From Rosistilla carotiformis (GTDB lineage Bacteria; Planctomycetota; Planctomycetia; Pirellulales; Pirellulaceae), in NCBI RefSeq assembly GCF_007753095.1, contig NZ_CP036348.1, forward strand, positions 992,001 through 1,056,000: a DNA stretch of 64,000 nucleotides. Direction: 5' to 3'. Positions 52,863 through 61,764 of the stretch are shown in pieces. The notes below the pieces were generated by a model. It searched no databases. It saw only the letters and a list, made by a program, of their open reading frames with translations, and was not told the DNA's origin. A program made the position numbers and the translations under genes. Each line of letters starts with the position of its first letter. Within the stretch, counting starts at the first letter, position 1.

Positions 52863-53108
52863 TTACCCCTGCGTCCGGAAGAACGTATCGCGGCGGCCGC
52901 CGTTGCCTTCGACGAAGCGGATTTTTGCGAAACATTGCGGGCAGCGTCCCTCGTAAAACGCTCCCCCCTTGCGGTCGCGATAGACCCGCACGTAGATGTT
53001 GCAGCAAGAGAAAACCACGCCCAAAAACGGTTTGGCTTTGCTGTCGCCGCCGCGGCTGGCCGAACCGTTGGGATCACTCGTTAGATCAAGCTGTTCGGAA
53101 GGCTCCAT
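52863..53108 (-). CDS. Small Cys-rich (zinc-ribbon-like) hypothetical protein
   Basis: 81 residues from the ATG at 53108 (an in-frame ATG at 53144 is less likely). Cys35-Cys36 in VVFSCCNIYVRVYRD and Cys56-Cys59 in EGRCPQCFAKIRF form a probable zinc site of rubredoxin/zinc-ribbon type. The N-terminal 25 residues are polar. It lies 73 nt after gltX on the same strand. Function unknown; structural zinc suggests binding of nucleic acid or protein. Confidence 0.65.
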   Translation of the reverse strand: MEPSEQLDLTSDPNGSASRGGDSKAKPFLGVVFSCCNIYVRVYRDRKGGAFYEGRCPQCFAKIRFVEGNGGRRDTFFRTQG

Positions 53109-53180
53109 CCTGGCAACCCTGCTAGCAATACAAGGAAACGTCACGCATCGACTCAGCCGTCTATTTCGGCCGACGGCTAT

Positions 53181-54734
53181 CTATCGATTAACCGCGATTT
53201 CGATCCGCTGCAAGACTTCTTCACGTCCCAGAATTGCTAGCGTTTCAAACATCCCAAACCCGACAGCCTGACCGGTCGTCGCAACACGCAGCGCGTGGAT
53301 GATCTGACCGATCTTGATCTCCTTCGCCTCGACAAACGCCTTCACGGCGACTTCGGTTCCGGCGACGCTGAAGTCGTCGGCCTTGGCGAGTTCAACGGCC
53401 AGGTCTTTCAGCAGCCCCACGGCCTCTTCGGGCTTGCGGATTCGTTTTTCGAAATCCTTCTCGACGTAGGTCAGTCGATCGGCCGGAATGAAACAGAATT
53501 CGTAATCGATGATGTCACCAGCAACTTTCAAGCGATCGCCAACCGCCGCCACGATTTGCCGCACGCGCGACCGCGTCGCGTCGTCGGCTTCCGCAACCCA
53601 GCCCGCTTTGAGCAGAAACGGCAACGCCATTTCGACCTTCCGATCGACGTCGAAGTCGGCCATGTGATCGGCTTCGAAAGCCAACAGCTTCTGTGGATCG
53701 AAACTGGCCGGACTCTTGTTGACCCGAGCCAAAGTGAAGTGCTTGATCATCTCTTCGCGCGTGAACCGTTCGGTCGAACCGTCCAGCGACCATCCCAGCA
53801 GCATCAGATAGTTCAAGATCGCATCGGGCAGGAAACCGATCTCGCGATAGAAGTCGACGATCACAGGATTAAACGTGTTGGCATCGGTATCCATCCCGAT
53901 CCGGTCGGCGATCCGTTTGCCGTAGTCGGTCAGCGCCGCGAAGTCGCGTTGCTTCAGATATTTGTCCAGCTTCCGTTTGCTCAGCTTCGCCGATCCGCCC
54001 GGTTCGGCTACGTAAGGCAGGTGCGCGAACTGTGGCAGTTCGAACCCAAGCGATTGGGCGATGAAGATCTGCCGCGGCGTGTTAGGCAGGTGCTCGGCCG
54101 CGCGAACGACGTGAGTGATTTCAAAATCGTGGTCGTCGACAACGGTCGCCAAGTGATACAGGCACGAACCATCGGCTCGTTGGATCACGTGGTCCTGTTC
54201 AGCCGCCCAGTCGACGCGGACCTCGCCACGGACCAGGTCGTCGATTTGGCAAACTCCCTCGCGAGGCATCTTCAACCGCACCACGCCGGCTCGCCCTTCG
54301 GCTTCGAACGCCGCTGCTTGCTCTTCGGTTTCCGCCATCCAACGTCGGTCGTAGACGAATGCGCCTCCCGCCTTCTCCGCCGCCTCACGCTGCTGCTGCA
54401 GTTCTTCCGGCTTGGCAAAGTCGCGGTAGGCGTGGCCTGATTTCAGCAATTGATCGACCGCTTCGCGGTGGCGATCGGCTCGCTGCGACTGGTAATAGGG
54501 AGCGTGTGGGCCGTCGACTTCGGGGCCTTCGTCCCAGTCCATTCCCAACCAGCGGAAGCCATCCAAAATCGGCTGCAACGCTTCTTCGACGTTCCGTTGT
54601 TGATCGGTGTCGTCGATCCGCAAGATGAACTGGCCTCCCGCCTGCCGTGCCAGCAGCCAGTTGAACAGCGCCGTGCGAACGCCGCCGATGTGAAGGTAAC
54701 CTGTCGGACTGGGGGCAAAGCGAGTGCGGATCAT
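53181..54734 (-). CDS. gltX: Glutamyl-tRNA synthetase
   Basis: 517 residues from the ATG at 54734 ([18 protein letters not shown]); the frame continues upstream to 54779 but this is the family start. HIGG is the class I HIGH-type motif and [10 protein letters not shown] is the KMSKS-type loop. Other family segments: [61 protein letters not shown]. It charges tRNA-Glu (and possibly tRNA-Gln, in organisms using GatCAB). Complete by length, with a normal C-terminal anticodon-binding half. Confidence 0.95.
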   Translation of the reverse strand: MIRTRFAPSPTGYLHIGGVRTALFNWLLARQAGGQFILRIDDTDQQRNVEEALQPILDGFRWLGMDWDEGPEVDGPHAPYYQSQRADRHREAVDQLLKSGHAYRDFAKPEELQQQREAAEKAGGAFVYDRRWMAETEEQAAAFEAEGRAGVVRLKMPREGVCQIDDLVRGEVRVDWAAEQDHVIQRADGSCLYHLATVVDDHDFEITHVVRAAEHLPNTPRQIFIAQSLGFELPQFAHLPYVAEPGGSAKLSKRKLDKYLKQRDFAALTDYGKRIADRIGMDTDANTFNPVIVDFYREIGFLPDAILNYLMLLGWSLDGSTERFTREEMIKHFTLARVNKSPASFDPQKLLAFEADHMADFDVDRKVEMALPFLLKAGWVAEADDATRSRVRQIVAAVGDRLKVAGDIIDYEFCFIPADRLTYVEKDFEKRIRKPEEAVGLLKDLAVELAKADDFSVAGTEVAVKAFVEAKEIKIGQIIHALRVATTGQAVGFGMFETLAILGREEVLQRIEIAVNR

Positions 54735-54967
54735 AGAACTGGGGTGTCGATGGAAACGAGAATCAAAAGCGAACGTCAAATAACATTAATATGGTGAAGC
54801 GAAGCTCACGCCGCTGGGCGTTGCCACGACCACCGGCATCGGCGTCGATTCCAAGCCGATTCGCCCCATTAGCCTGATCGATTGGACGAAGATCCGCTAG
54901 TCCACCCAGCGTCCCGCGGCCGATCAAGCCAACGTCTCGCATCGAGATCCTCGGAGAATCACGTCCC

Positions 54968-55378
54968 ATGGCCGAAAACAAAACTCAGCCGACCGACGCC
55001 AGCGTCGACGATTTTATCGCAGCGATCGACAACTCGCGACGGCGGGCGGACGCTTTGACAGCTTTGGCGATCTACAAGGAAATCACTCGCCTGCCAGCGG
55101 TGATGTGGGGGCCGTCGATCATTGGGTTCGGAACATATCACTACGTTTACGCGACGGGGCGCGAAGGGGACATGCCGGCGGCCGCCTTCTCGCCACGCAA
55201 GTCGAACATGACCTTCTACGTCAGCGACACCTTTGACGGTGCCGATTCGCTGTACCAACGACTGGGAAAATACAAACGATCGGTCGCCTGTCTGTACATC
55301 AACAAGCTTGACGACGTCGACTTGGAGGTCCTACGCGAGATCATCGCCCGGCAATACACCCACGGATACGCCTGCTGA
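54968..55378 (+). CDS. DUF1801-domain protein
   Basis: 136 residues. The fold is seen in SVDDFIAAIDNSRRRADALT, IYKEITRLPAVMWGPSIIGFG, YHYVYATGREGDMPAAAFSPR, NMTFYVSDTF and KYKRSVACLYINKLDDVD. DUF1801 (YdhG-like) is a small iron-chaperone-like/SufE-like fold with unknown physiology. Complete by length. Alone on the plus strand between gltX and ispH; the intergenic sequence after it is repeat-rich. Confidence 0.88.
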   Translation: MAENKTQPTDASVDDFIAAIDNSRRRADALTALAIYKEITRLPAVMWGPSIIGFGTYHYVYATGREGDMPAAAFSPRKSNMTFYVSDTFDGADSLYQRLGKYKRSVACLYINKLDDVDLEVLREIIARQYTHGYAC

Positions 55379-55401
55379 TGCAGGATGGAGACGAATCCCC
55401 C

Positions 55402-55426
55402 GCGCTGGAGTCGAGGCTTCAGCCGA
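55402..55426 (+). repeat. Half copy of the repeat at 52791
   Basis: GCGCTGGAGTCGAGGCTTCA followed by GCCGA matches the left arm of the inverted repeat at 52791-52813. No right arm follows; instead another element (55445-55593) begins a few bases later. Confidence 0.65.
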
Positions 55427-55444
55427 TCGCCTTCGTCGTTTAGC

Positions 55445-55593
55445 CGCAATACCGTTCAACGAAGGAGCCTCGGACCGTCGCAAGAATTAGCGGCGTGATG
55501 TAGTGGACGAGGTTACGAGTCCCAGCGATTTGGTCTGATGCATGCAGAAGGACTCGTAGCCTCGTCCACTACGCTTCGTTGAACGGTATTGCG
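55445..55593. repeat. Nested palindromic element, about 149 bp
   Basis: Outer arms of 20 bp are perfect inverted copies (55445-55464 CGCAATACCGTTCAACGAAG; 55574-55593). Inner arms of 22 bp (55500-55521 and 55551-55572; core GTAGTGGACGAGG) match with one mismatch. The two stems are in order and would form one long hairpin with an interior bulge. No coding capacity. The ispH 3' end lies 30 bp further on. Confidence 0.8.
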
Positions 55594-55622
55594 CGGTTAA
55601 TCGAAGCGGTGAAGTATAAAAA

Positions 55623-56558
55623 CTACTTCTTCGCGTACTGACGCAGCGGTTTGGGCAGCGGGAAGGAGACCTTTTCCTCGCGGACGGTTTTCAGTTCGAC
55701 TTCGGCGGCAAAGTTCTCTTCGAGCCACTGGATCGTGGCGTTGACGACCGATTCGGGAGCGCTGGCACCGGCGGTGACCAAGACGGTCCAATCGGCTTGG
55801 AACTGGTCGACCGAAAGGTCTTCGGGACCGTCGATCAAGAAGGCGGGGCGATCGGGCGATTCGGCCAGCTCGCGCAGGCGTTGGCTGTTGCTACTGTTCT
55901 GGCTCCCCAACACGATCACCGCATCCGCGGCGTCGCTCAACAATCGTACTGCCTCCTGGCGGTTCTGCGTCGCGTAGCAGATGTCATCTTTGGGAGGCCC
56001 CTTGAGTTCGGGGAAGCGAGCCTTCAAGCGGTTGATGATCCGCGTCGCGTCGTCGACACTCAAGGTGGTCTGCGTCAGATAAGCCAGCTTCGATTCGTCC
56101 GACACGTCCAACTTGTCGACATCCTCTTCGGTTTCGACAAGGATAATCGCCTCGGGAGCTTCCCCCATCGTGCCGATCACTTCGTCGTGGCCGTCGTGGC
56201 CGATCAAGAAGATCGTATAGCCCTGCTTGGCGTATCGGATCGCTTCGAGATGGACTTTGGTCACCAGGGGGCAGGTGGCATCGATCGCCGTCAAGTTCCG
56301 CTGTTTCGCTAGTTCACGCGTCGCGGGGGCGACTCCGTGAGCGGAGAAGAGGACGGTGGCCCCTTCGGGAACGTCGGTCAATTCGTTGACAAAGACGGCC
56401 CCTTTGGAACGGAAGGTACGGACGACGTATTGGTTGTGGACGATCTCGTGATAGACATAGACCGGCGGCCCCATCGCTTCCAACGCGATCTCCAGGCTCT
56501 CGACCGCCATGTTGACGCCCGCACAGAACCCACGCGGCGCGGCAAGGTGAATTTTCAT
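55623..56558 (-). CDS. ispH: 4-Hydroxy-3-methylbut-2-enyl diphosphate reductase
   Basis: 311 residues. The three [4Fe-4S] ligands are Cys12 (APRGFCAGV), Cys96 (DATCPLVTKVH) and Cys194 (DDICYATQNRQ). Glu126 in the GHDGHDEV segment is the proton donor; SQNSSNSQRLRE is the substrate phosphate-binding segment. It makes IPP and DMAPP in the last step of the MEP pathway and so feeds the hpnCDE squalene genes 4 kb away. Complete by length. Confidence 0.96.
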   Translation of the reverse strand: MKIHLAAPRGFCAGVNMAVESLEIALEAMGPPVYVYHEIVHNQYVVRTFRSKGAVFVNELTDVPEGATVLFSAHGVAPATRELAKQRNLTAIDATCPLVTKVHLEAIRYAKQGYTIFLIGHDGHDEVIGTMGEAPEAIILVETEEDVDKLDVSDESKLAYLTQTTLSVDDATRIINRLKARFPELKGPPKDDICYATQNRQEAVRLLSDAADAVIVLGSQNSSNSQRLRELAESPDRPAFLIDGPEDLSVDQFQADWTVLVTAGASAPESVVNATIQWLEENFAAEVELKTVREEKVSFPLPKPLRQYAKK

Positions 56559-56762
56559 AGTAGAATCGTCTTTATCCCGAGGTCATCAATTTCGTCGAAG
56601 TTCCGCTACCGATAGGATAACCGGACAACGATTTTCTGCCTAACGCCCTTTTCGCGTTCTGCTTAGGCGAATCGGTCGTTGATTTGCAGCCGGCCGCCGC
56701 AGTCGCTGCCACCACCGATTCGCTCCTTCGCAGTCCCCCTTCATATTAAATAGGTCCTCGCC

Positions 56763-57714
56763 ATGCCAGCCTATCGTGTCGAGCGTTCGATCCTGATCGA
56801 TGCGGACGCTGAAACCGTATTTGATACCGTCGCCGATTTCAGCACCTGGAGTACCTGGTCCCCCTGGTTTGTGATCGCCCACGAAGCTGTCGTGACCGTG
56901 ACCGATGACCCCAAGAGCGTCGGATCGATCTATCGCTGGAGCGGCGAATTCGTCGGGCGGGGGGAGATCGAACACCGCCAATTGGATCGCCCTCGCAAAA
57001 TCGTCGACACGCTGCGATTCGAAAAGCCGTTCAAATCAACGTCGCAGGTCGAATTCAGCGTGCAAAGCGAAGCTGGCCAGACGCGGCTCTCCTGGGCGAT
57101 GGATGGCACCCTCCCCTGGTTCCTGTTCTGGATGCGACGCAACATGGAGACCTTTATCGGTATGGATTACCAACGCGGCCTCAAAATGCTCCGCGAATAC
57201 ATCCAGACCGGCCGCGTGTTGTCGAAGAGTACGGTCGAAGGAATCGAAAAAATTCCGCCTCGCCGCGTTATCGGGCTCCGCGAGTCGTGCCAACTGGCCG
57301 AGATCGGTCCGGTGATGGAGAAGACCTTCGCTCGCGTTGGAGAAGACCTTCGCTCGCGTTGGGGAAGAGTTCTCGCGACGCAATATGCCGTTGGACGGGG
57401 AGATGTTGAGCGTTTACCACCCCAGCGACATGATGCGTGGCCAGTTCGAATTCACTTGCGGATTTGTCGTCGATCCAAGCGTCTCACTGCCGGCGGGGCT
57501 CGTCGAGTGCTCGATCCCGGCAGCCAAGGCGTTGCACGTCAAGCATGTCGGCAGTTACGAAAACCTTGGCAATGCGTGGAGTGGTGCTCACCAGTTTGCC
57601 AATTACCGAAAACGTAAACTCGCAAAGACCGAGACGCTGGAGATCTACCGCAACACGCCGGAGGATACGGCCGATGAAGACCTTGTCACCGACATCTATC
57701 TGCCGTTGCGATAG
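56763..57714 (+). pseudogene. SRPBCC-plus-GyrI-like protein broken by a 22-bp tandem duplication
   Basis: The first 190 codons read as an SRPBCC (polyketide cyclase/START-like) domain (YRVERSILIDADAETVFDTV, FSTWSTWSPWF, RWSGEFVGRGEIE) followed by the start of a GyrI/AraC-effector-binding domain (RRVIGLRESCQLAEIGPVME). At 57319 the 22 bp AGAAGACCTTCGCTCGCGTT plus GG are repeated directly (57341-57362). This shifts the frame and the first frame then runs on in nonsense to 57617. The rest of the GyrI-like domain continues in the other frame (RVGEEFSRRNMPLDGEMLSV, FTCGFVVDPSVSLPAGLVEC, YENLGNAWSGAHQF) to the stop at 57714. Removing one copy restores one 309-residue protein. Real inactivation or assembly artefact. 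Confidence 0.85.
57319..57362 (+). repeat. 22-bp perfect tandem duplication
   Basis: Two identical adjacent 22-bp units (57319-57340 and 57341-57362). The unit length is not a multiple of three, so it disrupts the surrounding reading frame. Confidence 0.95.
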
Positions 57715-57963
57715 CTTTCCGTTTTTAAAACGCCAACGGGCAACCGATTTTCGCGAGCCGACCGCCCCCCGGGCCAAGATCCGATCCCCGCGTGCGAACC
57801 CCTTGGGGACGCCGCGTTTAAATGAACCCGTCGATTCCTGGTCGGGCCCAAAAAACGAAGTTGGCCACCCAGTGCAAATCTGCGATTCGATGTAAGGTAT
57901 CAACTTGGCACGCGATAGCGTCCGGTTCTCCCGTAAGAAAAAACACCTAACGAGCGAAGTCCC

Positions 57964-59703
57964 ATGTCCGACGATGTCACTCCCGAAAACGAACCGGCTG
58001 CCACCGATGCGTCCACCCCGCCGGCACGCAAGCCGGGGCGGAAACCGGTGATCCTGGTCGCGCTGACGCTGTTGTTCGCCGCCTTCACCATTGGCGGTCG
58101 CTACTTCATCATCGAACTGGAAGACTTGGCTGGCATCAGCATGGATGTGCTGAATGTGATCACCTTGTTCGGCACCGGGGCGTTGTTGTTGGGATGGGCT
58201 GGCTGGGCGTTGCTGTTGAGCGGTTGGAACTGGCCGCAGCGGATCGCCGTGGCGGGCCTGTTGATCGGACTGCCGCTCGGATTTCTGAGTCTGTTTCGCC
58301 CGGTCGGCGGCGGCGATATCGATTTCCTGCGGTTCGAGCCGGTCTGGACCGAGCGAGCCCAACCGGCGGCGCTGGCCGACGACGCCGCAGTTGTGACCGT
58401 CGATCTGAAAACCGAAACGCCGGCCGATTTCGCTCAGTTCCTGGGACGCGAGCAGACCGGCAGCGTCGACGCTCAGATCGATCCCGAGAAATTCGCCGAC
58501 AGTCCAATCCTGTGGAAGAAAACGATCGGCCTCGGTTGGCCGGGCTTCGTCGCTCGCAATGGCTTTGCCGTCACGATGGAACAGCGTGGCGTCAACGAAT
58601 GCGTCAGTTGTTATAAGATCGACGATGGCACGCTGGTCTGGTTGTACGAGCATCCGGCCCGGCACCGCGACGCGATGAACCTCGGACACGTCGGTCCGCG
58701 GTCGACGCCCGTCATCCACGACGGGCGGGTTTACGCCGTCGGCGCGGTCGGCAACTTCGTCTGCTTGGACGGCGCCGATGGAACGCCGCTCTGGCAGGTG
58801 GATCTGAACGAACTGTTGGATATCGAGCTGGCGGAAACGACCGACAACGATGGGCTGACGGTTCAATACGAAGAGAACACGTCGCTGGCGTGGGGCCGCA
58901 GCAATTCTCCGTTGATCGTCGACGACAGCGTGATCATCGCCGGCGGTGGGCCGCGCGACGGAACGAAGGCGACGTTGATGGCCTTCGATCTGCAGACGGG
59001 CGAACTGAAGTGGCGCGGCGGCGACGAGATGATCGCTTACGGATCGCCCACGATCGCAACGGTCTCTGGCATCCGGCAGATTCTGATGACCGCGGAGAGC
59101 CAGGCGATGGGATTCAATCCCGAAACGGGCGACGTGTTGTGGACGTTCGAACGCAGCGGCGACAGCGACGGCGGCGCGAACACCTCGCAGTTGTCGGTCG
59201 TTTCGGAGACCGACGTGATGACGACTAAAGGCTATCCCGGCGGCGGTGGCGAACGGATTCGATTGAATGTCGACGGCGAAAAGATCACGCCCGAATCGGT
59301 CTGGTATAACGCCAGCGTTCTGAAAACGAAACTGACCAGCCCCGTGATCTACGACGGGCACGGCTACTCGCTTTCCAACGGGTTTATGGAATCGACCGAC
59401 CTCAGCGACGGAACGCGAAACTGGAAACAGCGCGGCCGGTTTGGGCACGGTCAGATCCTGTTGGTCGGCGACAAAATTTTGATCCACAGCGAATCGGGAA
59501 CGCTGCATTTGATCGACGCTTCGCCCGAAGAGTATCACGAATACGGCGAGATCAAAACGATCGACGGCATCTGCTGGAACACGCTCTGTTTGTACGGATC
59601 GAAGCTGTTGGTCCGCAGCGATTTGGAAGCCGCTTGCATCGACCTGCCGATGCTGAGTCAACCCGCTGCGGATCCCGTAGCGTCGGAAAATTCCGAGCCC
59701 TAG
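57964..59703 (+). CDS. Membrane-anchored PQQ-binding-like beta-propeller protein
   Basis: 579 residues. Three hydrophobic helices (about residues 29-50, 61-83 and 93-110) form an N-terminal membrane part after a polar, Pro-rich 25-residue start. Residues about 170-579 form a PQQ-like propeller with W-x-W-type blades: WKKTIGLGWPGFVARNGFAV, CYKIDDGTLVWLYEHPARHR, VCLDGADGTPLWQVDLN, AFDLQTGELKWRGGDEM and FNPETGDVLWTFERSG. Such planctomycete proteins resemble outer-membrane assembly or alcohol-dehydrogenase propellers without the catalytic residues. Function unknown, likely periplasmic protein or ligand binding. Confidence 0.85.
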   Translation: MSDDVTPENEPAATDASTPPARKPGRKPVILVALTLLFAAFTIGGRYFIIELEDLAGISMDVLNVITLFGTGALLLGWAGWALLLSGWNWPQRIAVAGLLIGLPLGFLSLFRPVGGGDIDFLRFEPVWTERAQPAALADDAAVVTVDLKTETPADFAQFLGREQTGSVDAQIDPEKFADSPILWKKTIGLGWPGFVARNGFAVTMEQRGVNECVSCYKIDDGTLVWLYEHPARHRDAMNLGHVGPRSTPVIHDGRVYAVGAVGNFVCLDGADGTPLWQVDLNELLDIELAETTDNDGLTVQYEENTSLAWGRSNSPLIVDDSVIIAGGGPRDGTKATLMAFDLQTGELKWRGGDEMIAYGSPTIATVSGIRQILMTAESQAMGFNPETGDVLWTFERSGDSDGGANTSQLSVVSETDVMTTKGYPGGGGERIRLNVDGEKITPESVWYNASVLKTKLTSPVIYDGHGYSLSNGFMESTDLSDGTRNWKQRGRFGHGQILLVGDKILIHSESGTLHLIDASPEEYHEYGEIKTIDGICWNTLCLYGSKLLVRSDLEAACIDLPMLSQPAADPVASENSEP

Positions 59704-59902
59704 GCACAGCGGCCCAAAGGTTGGAATTGCCTCGCATTTGCACTACGCTCATTCAGTGAAATCCGCATCGTGCCCTCCCCGAAAAACTCGCTGAAGGCTC
59801 GTTTCTCAACCCTCCCAGCTCCGCCGGGCGGGTGAAGTTGCCAGTCGAACGCCCCCGTCCCCCGCAGACATCACCCTTCCGGGCTGTGACCTGAAACCCT
59901 CC

Positions 59903-60802
59903 ATGCCTTCCCCCGCCAGCCCGCTCGAAAATCCGAACGCCGCGCCGCCAAGCCTCGCAGAGAGCCAGGCCTACTGCCGACGGTATGCGCGCTCGCGGCG
60001 AGAGAATTTTGTCGTCGCCAGTTGCTGTCTGCCGCGCGATCTCCGCCAGGACTTCTACAACCTCTACACCTACTGTCGCACCGCGGACGATCTCGCCGAC
60101 GAGATCGCTTCGCCAGCCGAGAGTCTTTACCTGTTGGATCTTTGGCAACAGCAACTCGAGCGCTGTTACGACGGTCAACCGACGCACATCGCTTTTGTGG
60201 CGTTGCAGTCGACGCTCGAGCGGTTTGCGATTCCGCGAGAACCTTTTCTGGATCTGTTGGTTGCCTTTCGCCGCGACCAAGACCAATCGCGATACGCGAC
60301 TCAAGAAGAGCTGGCGGATTACTGCCGCGGTTCGGCTAACCCCGTCGGACATCTGATCCTGCATTTGGCGGAGGCGTTCGATCCGTCGCGGGCGCTACTG
60401 TCCGATTCGATCTGCACCGGTCTGCAGCTGGCCAATCATTGGCAGGACGTTGGTGAGGACTTTCGTCGCGGGCGAGTCTATCTGCCGCAAGACCGCTGCG
60501 AGGCGTGGGGCGTTACCGATGCGATGCTCTCTGCGCCGACAGCATCTGCGGAATTGAAGTCGCTCGTTTCCGAACAGGTCGAAATCGCAAGCCGCTTGTT
60601 TGACGAGGGCCGCCCGTTATTGAAACAGGTGCCTCGCTGGCTGCGGTTGGATTTGGAGTTGATCCTTGCGGGCGGCGAAGCGGCACTGCAAGCGATCCGC
60701 GACGCCGATTTTGATATCCTGGGCAAACGGTGCAAAGTGCCGTTGAAGACGCGGCTCGCCTGGGTCGCGCGTACCGCTTGGCTGCATTGGTCTGCCCGAT
60801 GA
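59903..60802 (+). CDS. hpnC: Squalene synthesis protein HpnC (presqualene/hydroxysqualene route)
   Basis: 299 residues. The trans-isoprenyl diphosphate synthase signatures are TYCRTADDLADE (first aspartate-rich motif) and HWQDVGEDFRRGRVYLPQ (second). HpnC converts presqualene diphosphate to hydroxysqualene. Its stop overlaps the start of hpnD by 4 nt (ATGA at 60799), so the two are translationally coupled. All catalytic Asp positions are present. Alternative name phytoene/squalene synthase-like; the three-gene context settles HpnC. Confidence 0.93.
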   Translation: MPSPASPLENPNAAPPSLAESQAYCRRYARSRRENFVVASCCLPRDLRQDFYNLYTYCRTADDLADEIASPAESLYLLDLWQQQLERCYDGQPTHIAFVALQSTLERFAIPREPFLDLLVAFRRDQDQSRYATQEELADYCRGSANPVGHLILHLAEAFDPSRALLSDSICTGLQLANHWQDVGEDFRRGRVYLPQDRCEAWGVTDAMLSAPTASAELKSLVSEQVEIASRLFDEGRPLLKQVPRWLRLDLELILAGGEAALQAIRDADFDILGKRCKVPLKTRLAWVARTAWLHWSAR

Positions 60803-61761
60803 ACAACGCTCCCGCTTCGATCAACGCCAGCTATGCCGTAGCCGCTCGCGTGGCTCGGCAAGCAGCCAGCAGCTTCTATCCTTCGTTCTGGCTGCTGCCG
60901 CGAGCCAAACGACAAGCGATGTGCGCGTTCTACGCTTTTGCTCGACTGACCGACGACGCCGCTGATGCGGCGGGCGAGATCGCTGGAAAACGTCGCTGGC
61001 TCGATGCCTGGCGGCAGACGATCGAAGCGACCTTCGCGGGCGATCTGATCCCTCCCGCGTCGACGTTGCATTCCGCCGGACCGGAATCTCGCAAGCGATC
61101 CGAACTCGCGATGCAAATCCTGCCCGCGCTGCAACACGCGCAGAAGCGATACGCGATCGACCCGACGCTGCTTCTCGAAATCATCGACGGCGCGCTCGCC
61201 GACCAGCTGGATCGCTCGATCACAACGCAACAGGAACTGGACACCTATTGTTACCAAGTCGCATCGACGGTTGGGCTGGTCTGTTTGCAGATTTGGGAGT
61301 TTCATGGGGAAGCAACTCGGCAGGCTGCGATCGATTGTGGCAAAGCGTTCCAGTTAACGAACATCTTGCGCGACGTCCGCGAAGACCTGCAGCGTGGGCG
61401 ATGTTATCTGCCGCAGTCCGATCTGCAGCGGTTTGGCGTCGATCCGCAGCGGCCCACCGACGATCAACAGGCAGCTTGGCTAGAACTGCTGAGTTATTAC
61501 GGTGACCGCGCCGAGTCGTACTACCAGCAGGGTTGGCTCGCTTGGGATGGCATCCATGCCGACGGGCGACCGATGTTCAGTATGATGTGGCACAGCTATC
61601 ACGCGTTGTTGAAGAAGATCCGCCAGCAACCGCTGCAGGTTTTGCAGCGACGCGTGCGACTGACCTGGCGGCAGAAAATGAACATCGCCGCTAGCCACTT
61701 TGTCCCCGGCTATCCGCGGCGGCTTGCCGTCGTGTCGCCTCGCCGCGATCAAGAGGGTTGA
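60799..61761 (+). CDS. hpnD: Presqualene diphosphate synthase HpnD
   Basis: 320 residues from the ATG at 60799. Motifs YAFARLTDDAADA and NILRDVREDLQRGRCYLPQ are the two Asp-rich motifs; SSFYPSFWLLPRAKRQAM near the N-terminus is family-typical. HpnD couples two farnesyl diphosphates into presqualene diphosphate. It is the middle gene of hpnC-hpnD-hpnE; hpnE starts 3 nt after it. A longer in-frame start at 60730 lies inside hpnC and is not needed. Confidence 0.93.
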   Translation: MNNAPASINASYAVAARVARQAASSFYPSFWLLPRAKRQAMCAFYAFARLTDDAADAAGEIAGKRRWLDAWRQTIEATFAGDLIPPASTLHSAGPESRKRSELAMQILPALQHAQKRYAIDPTLLLEIIDGALADQLDRSITTQQELDTYCYQVASTVGLVCLQIWEFHGEATRQAAIDCGKAFQLTNILRDVREDLQRGRCYLPQSDLQRFGVDPQRPTDDQQAAWLELLSYYGDRAESYYQQGWLAWDGIHADGRPMFSMMWHSYHALLKKIRQQPLQVLQRRVRLTWRQKMNIAASHFVPGYPRRLAVVSPRRDQEG

Positions 61762-61764
61762 TCG

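Noticed and set aside
57484-59661. A 725-codon minus-strand open frame opposite the PQQ-propeller gene
   Set aside because: It lies over a confidently coding plus-strand gene with recognisable propeller blades; its own translation (for example RFAVDQNFVADQQDLTV) has no known domain. Typical of high-GC shadow frames.
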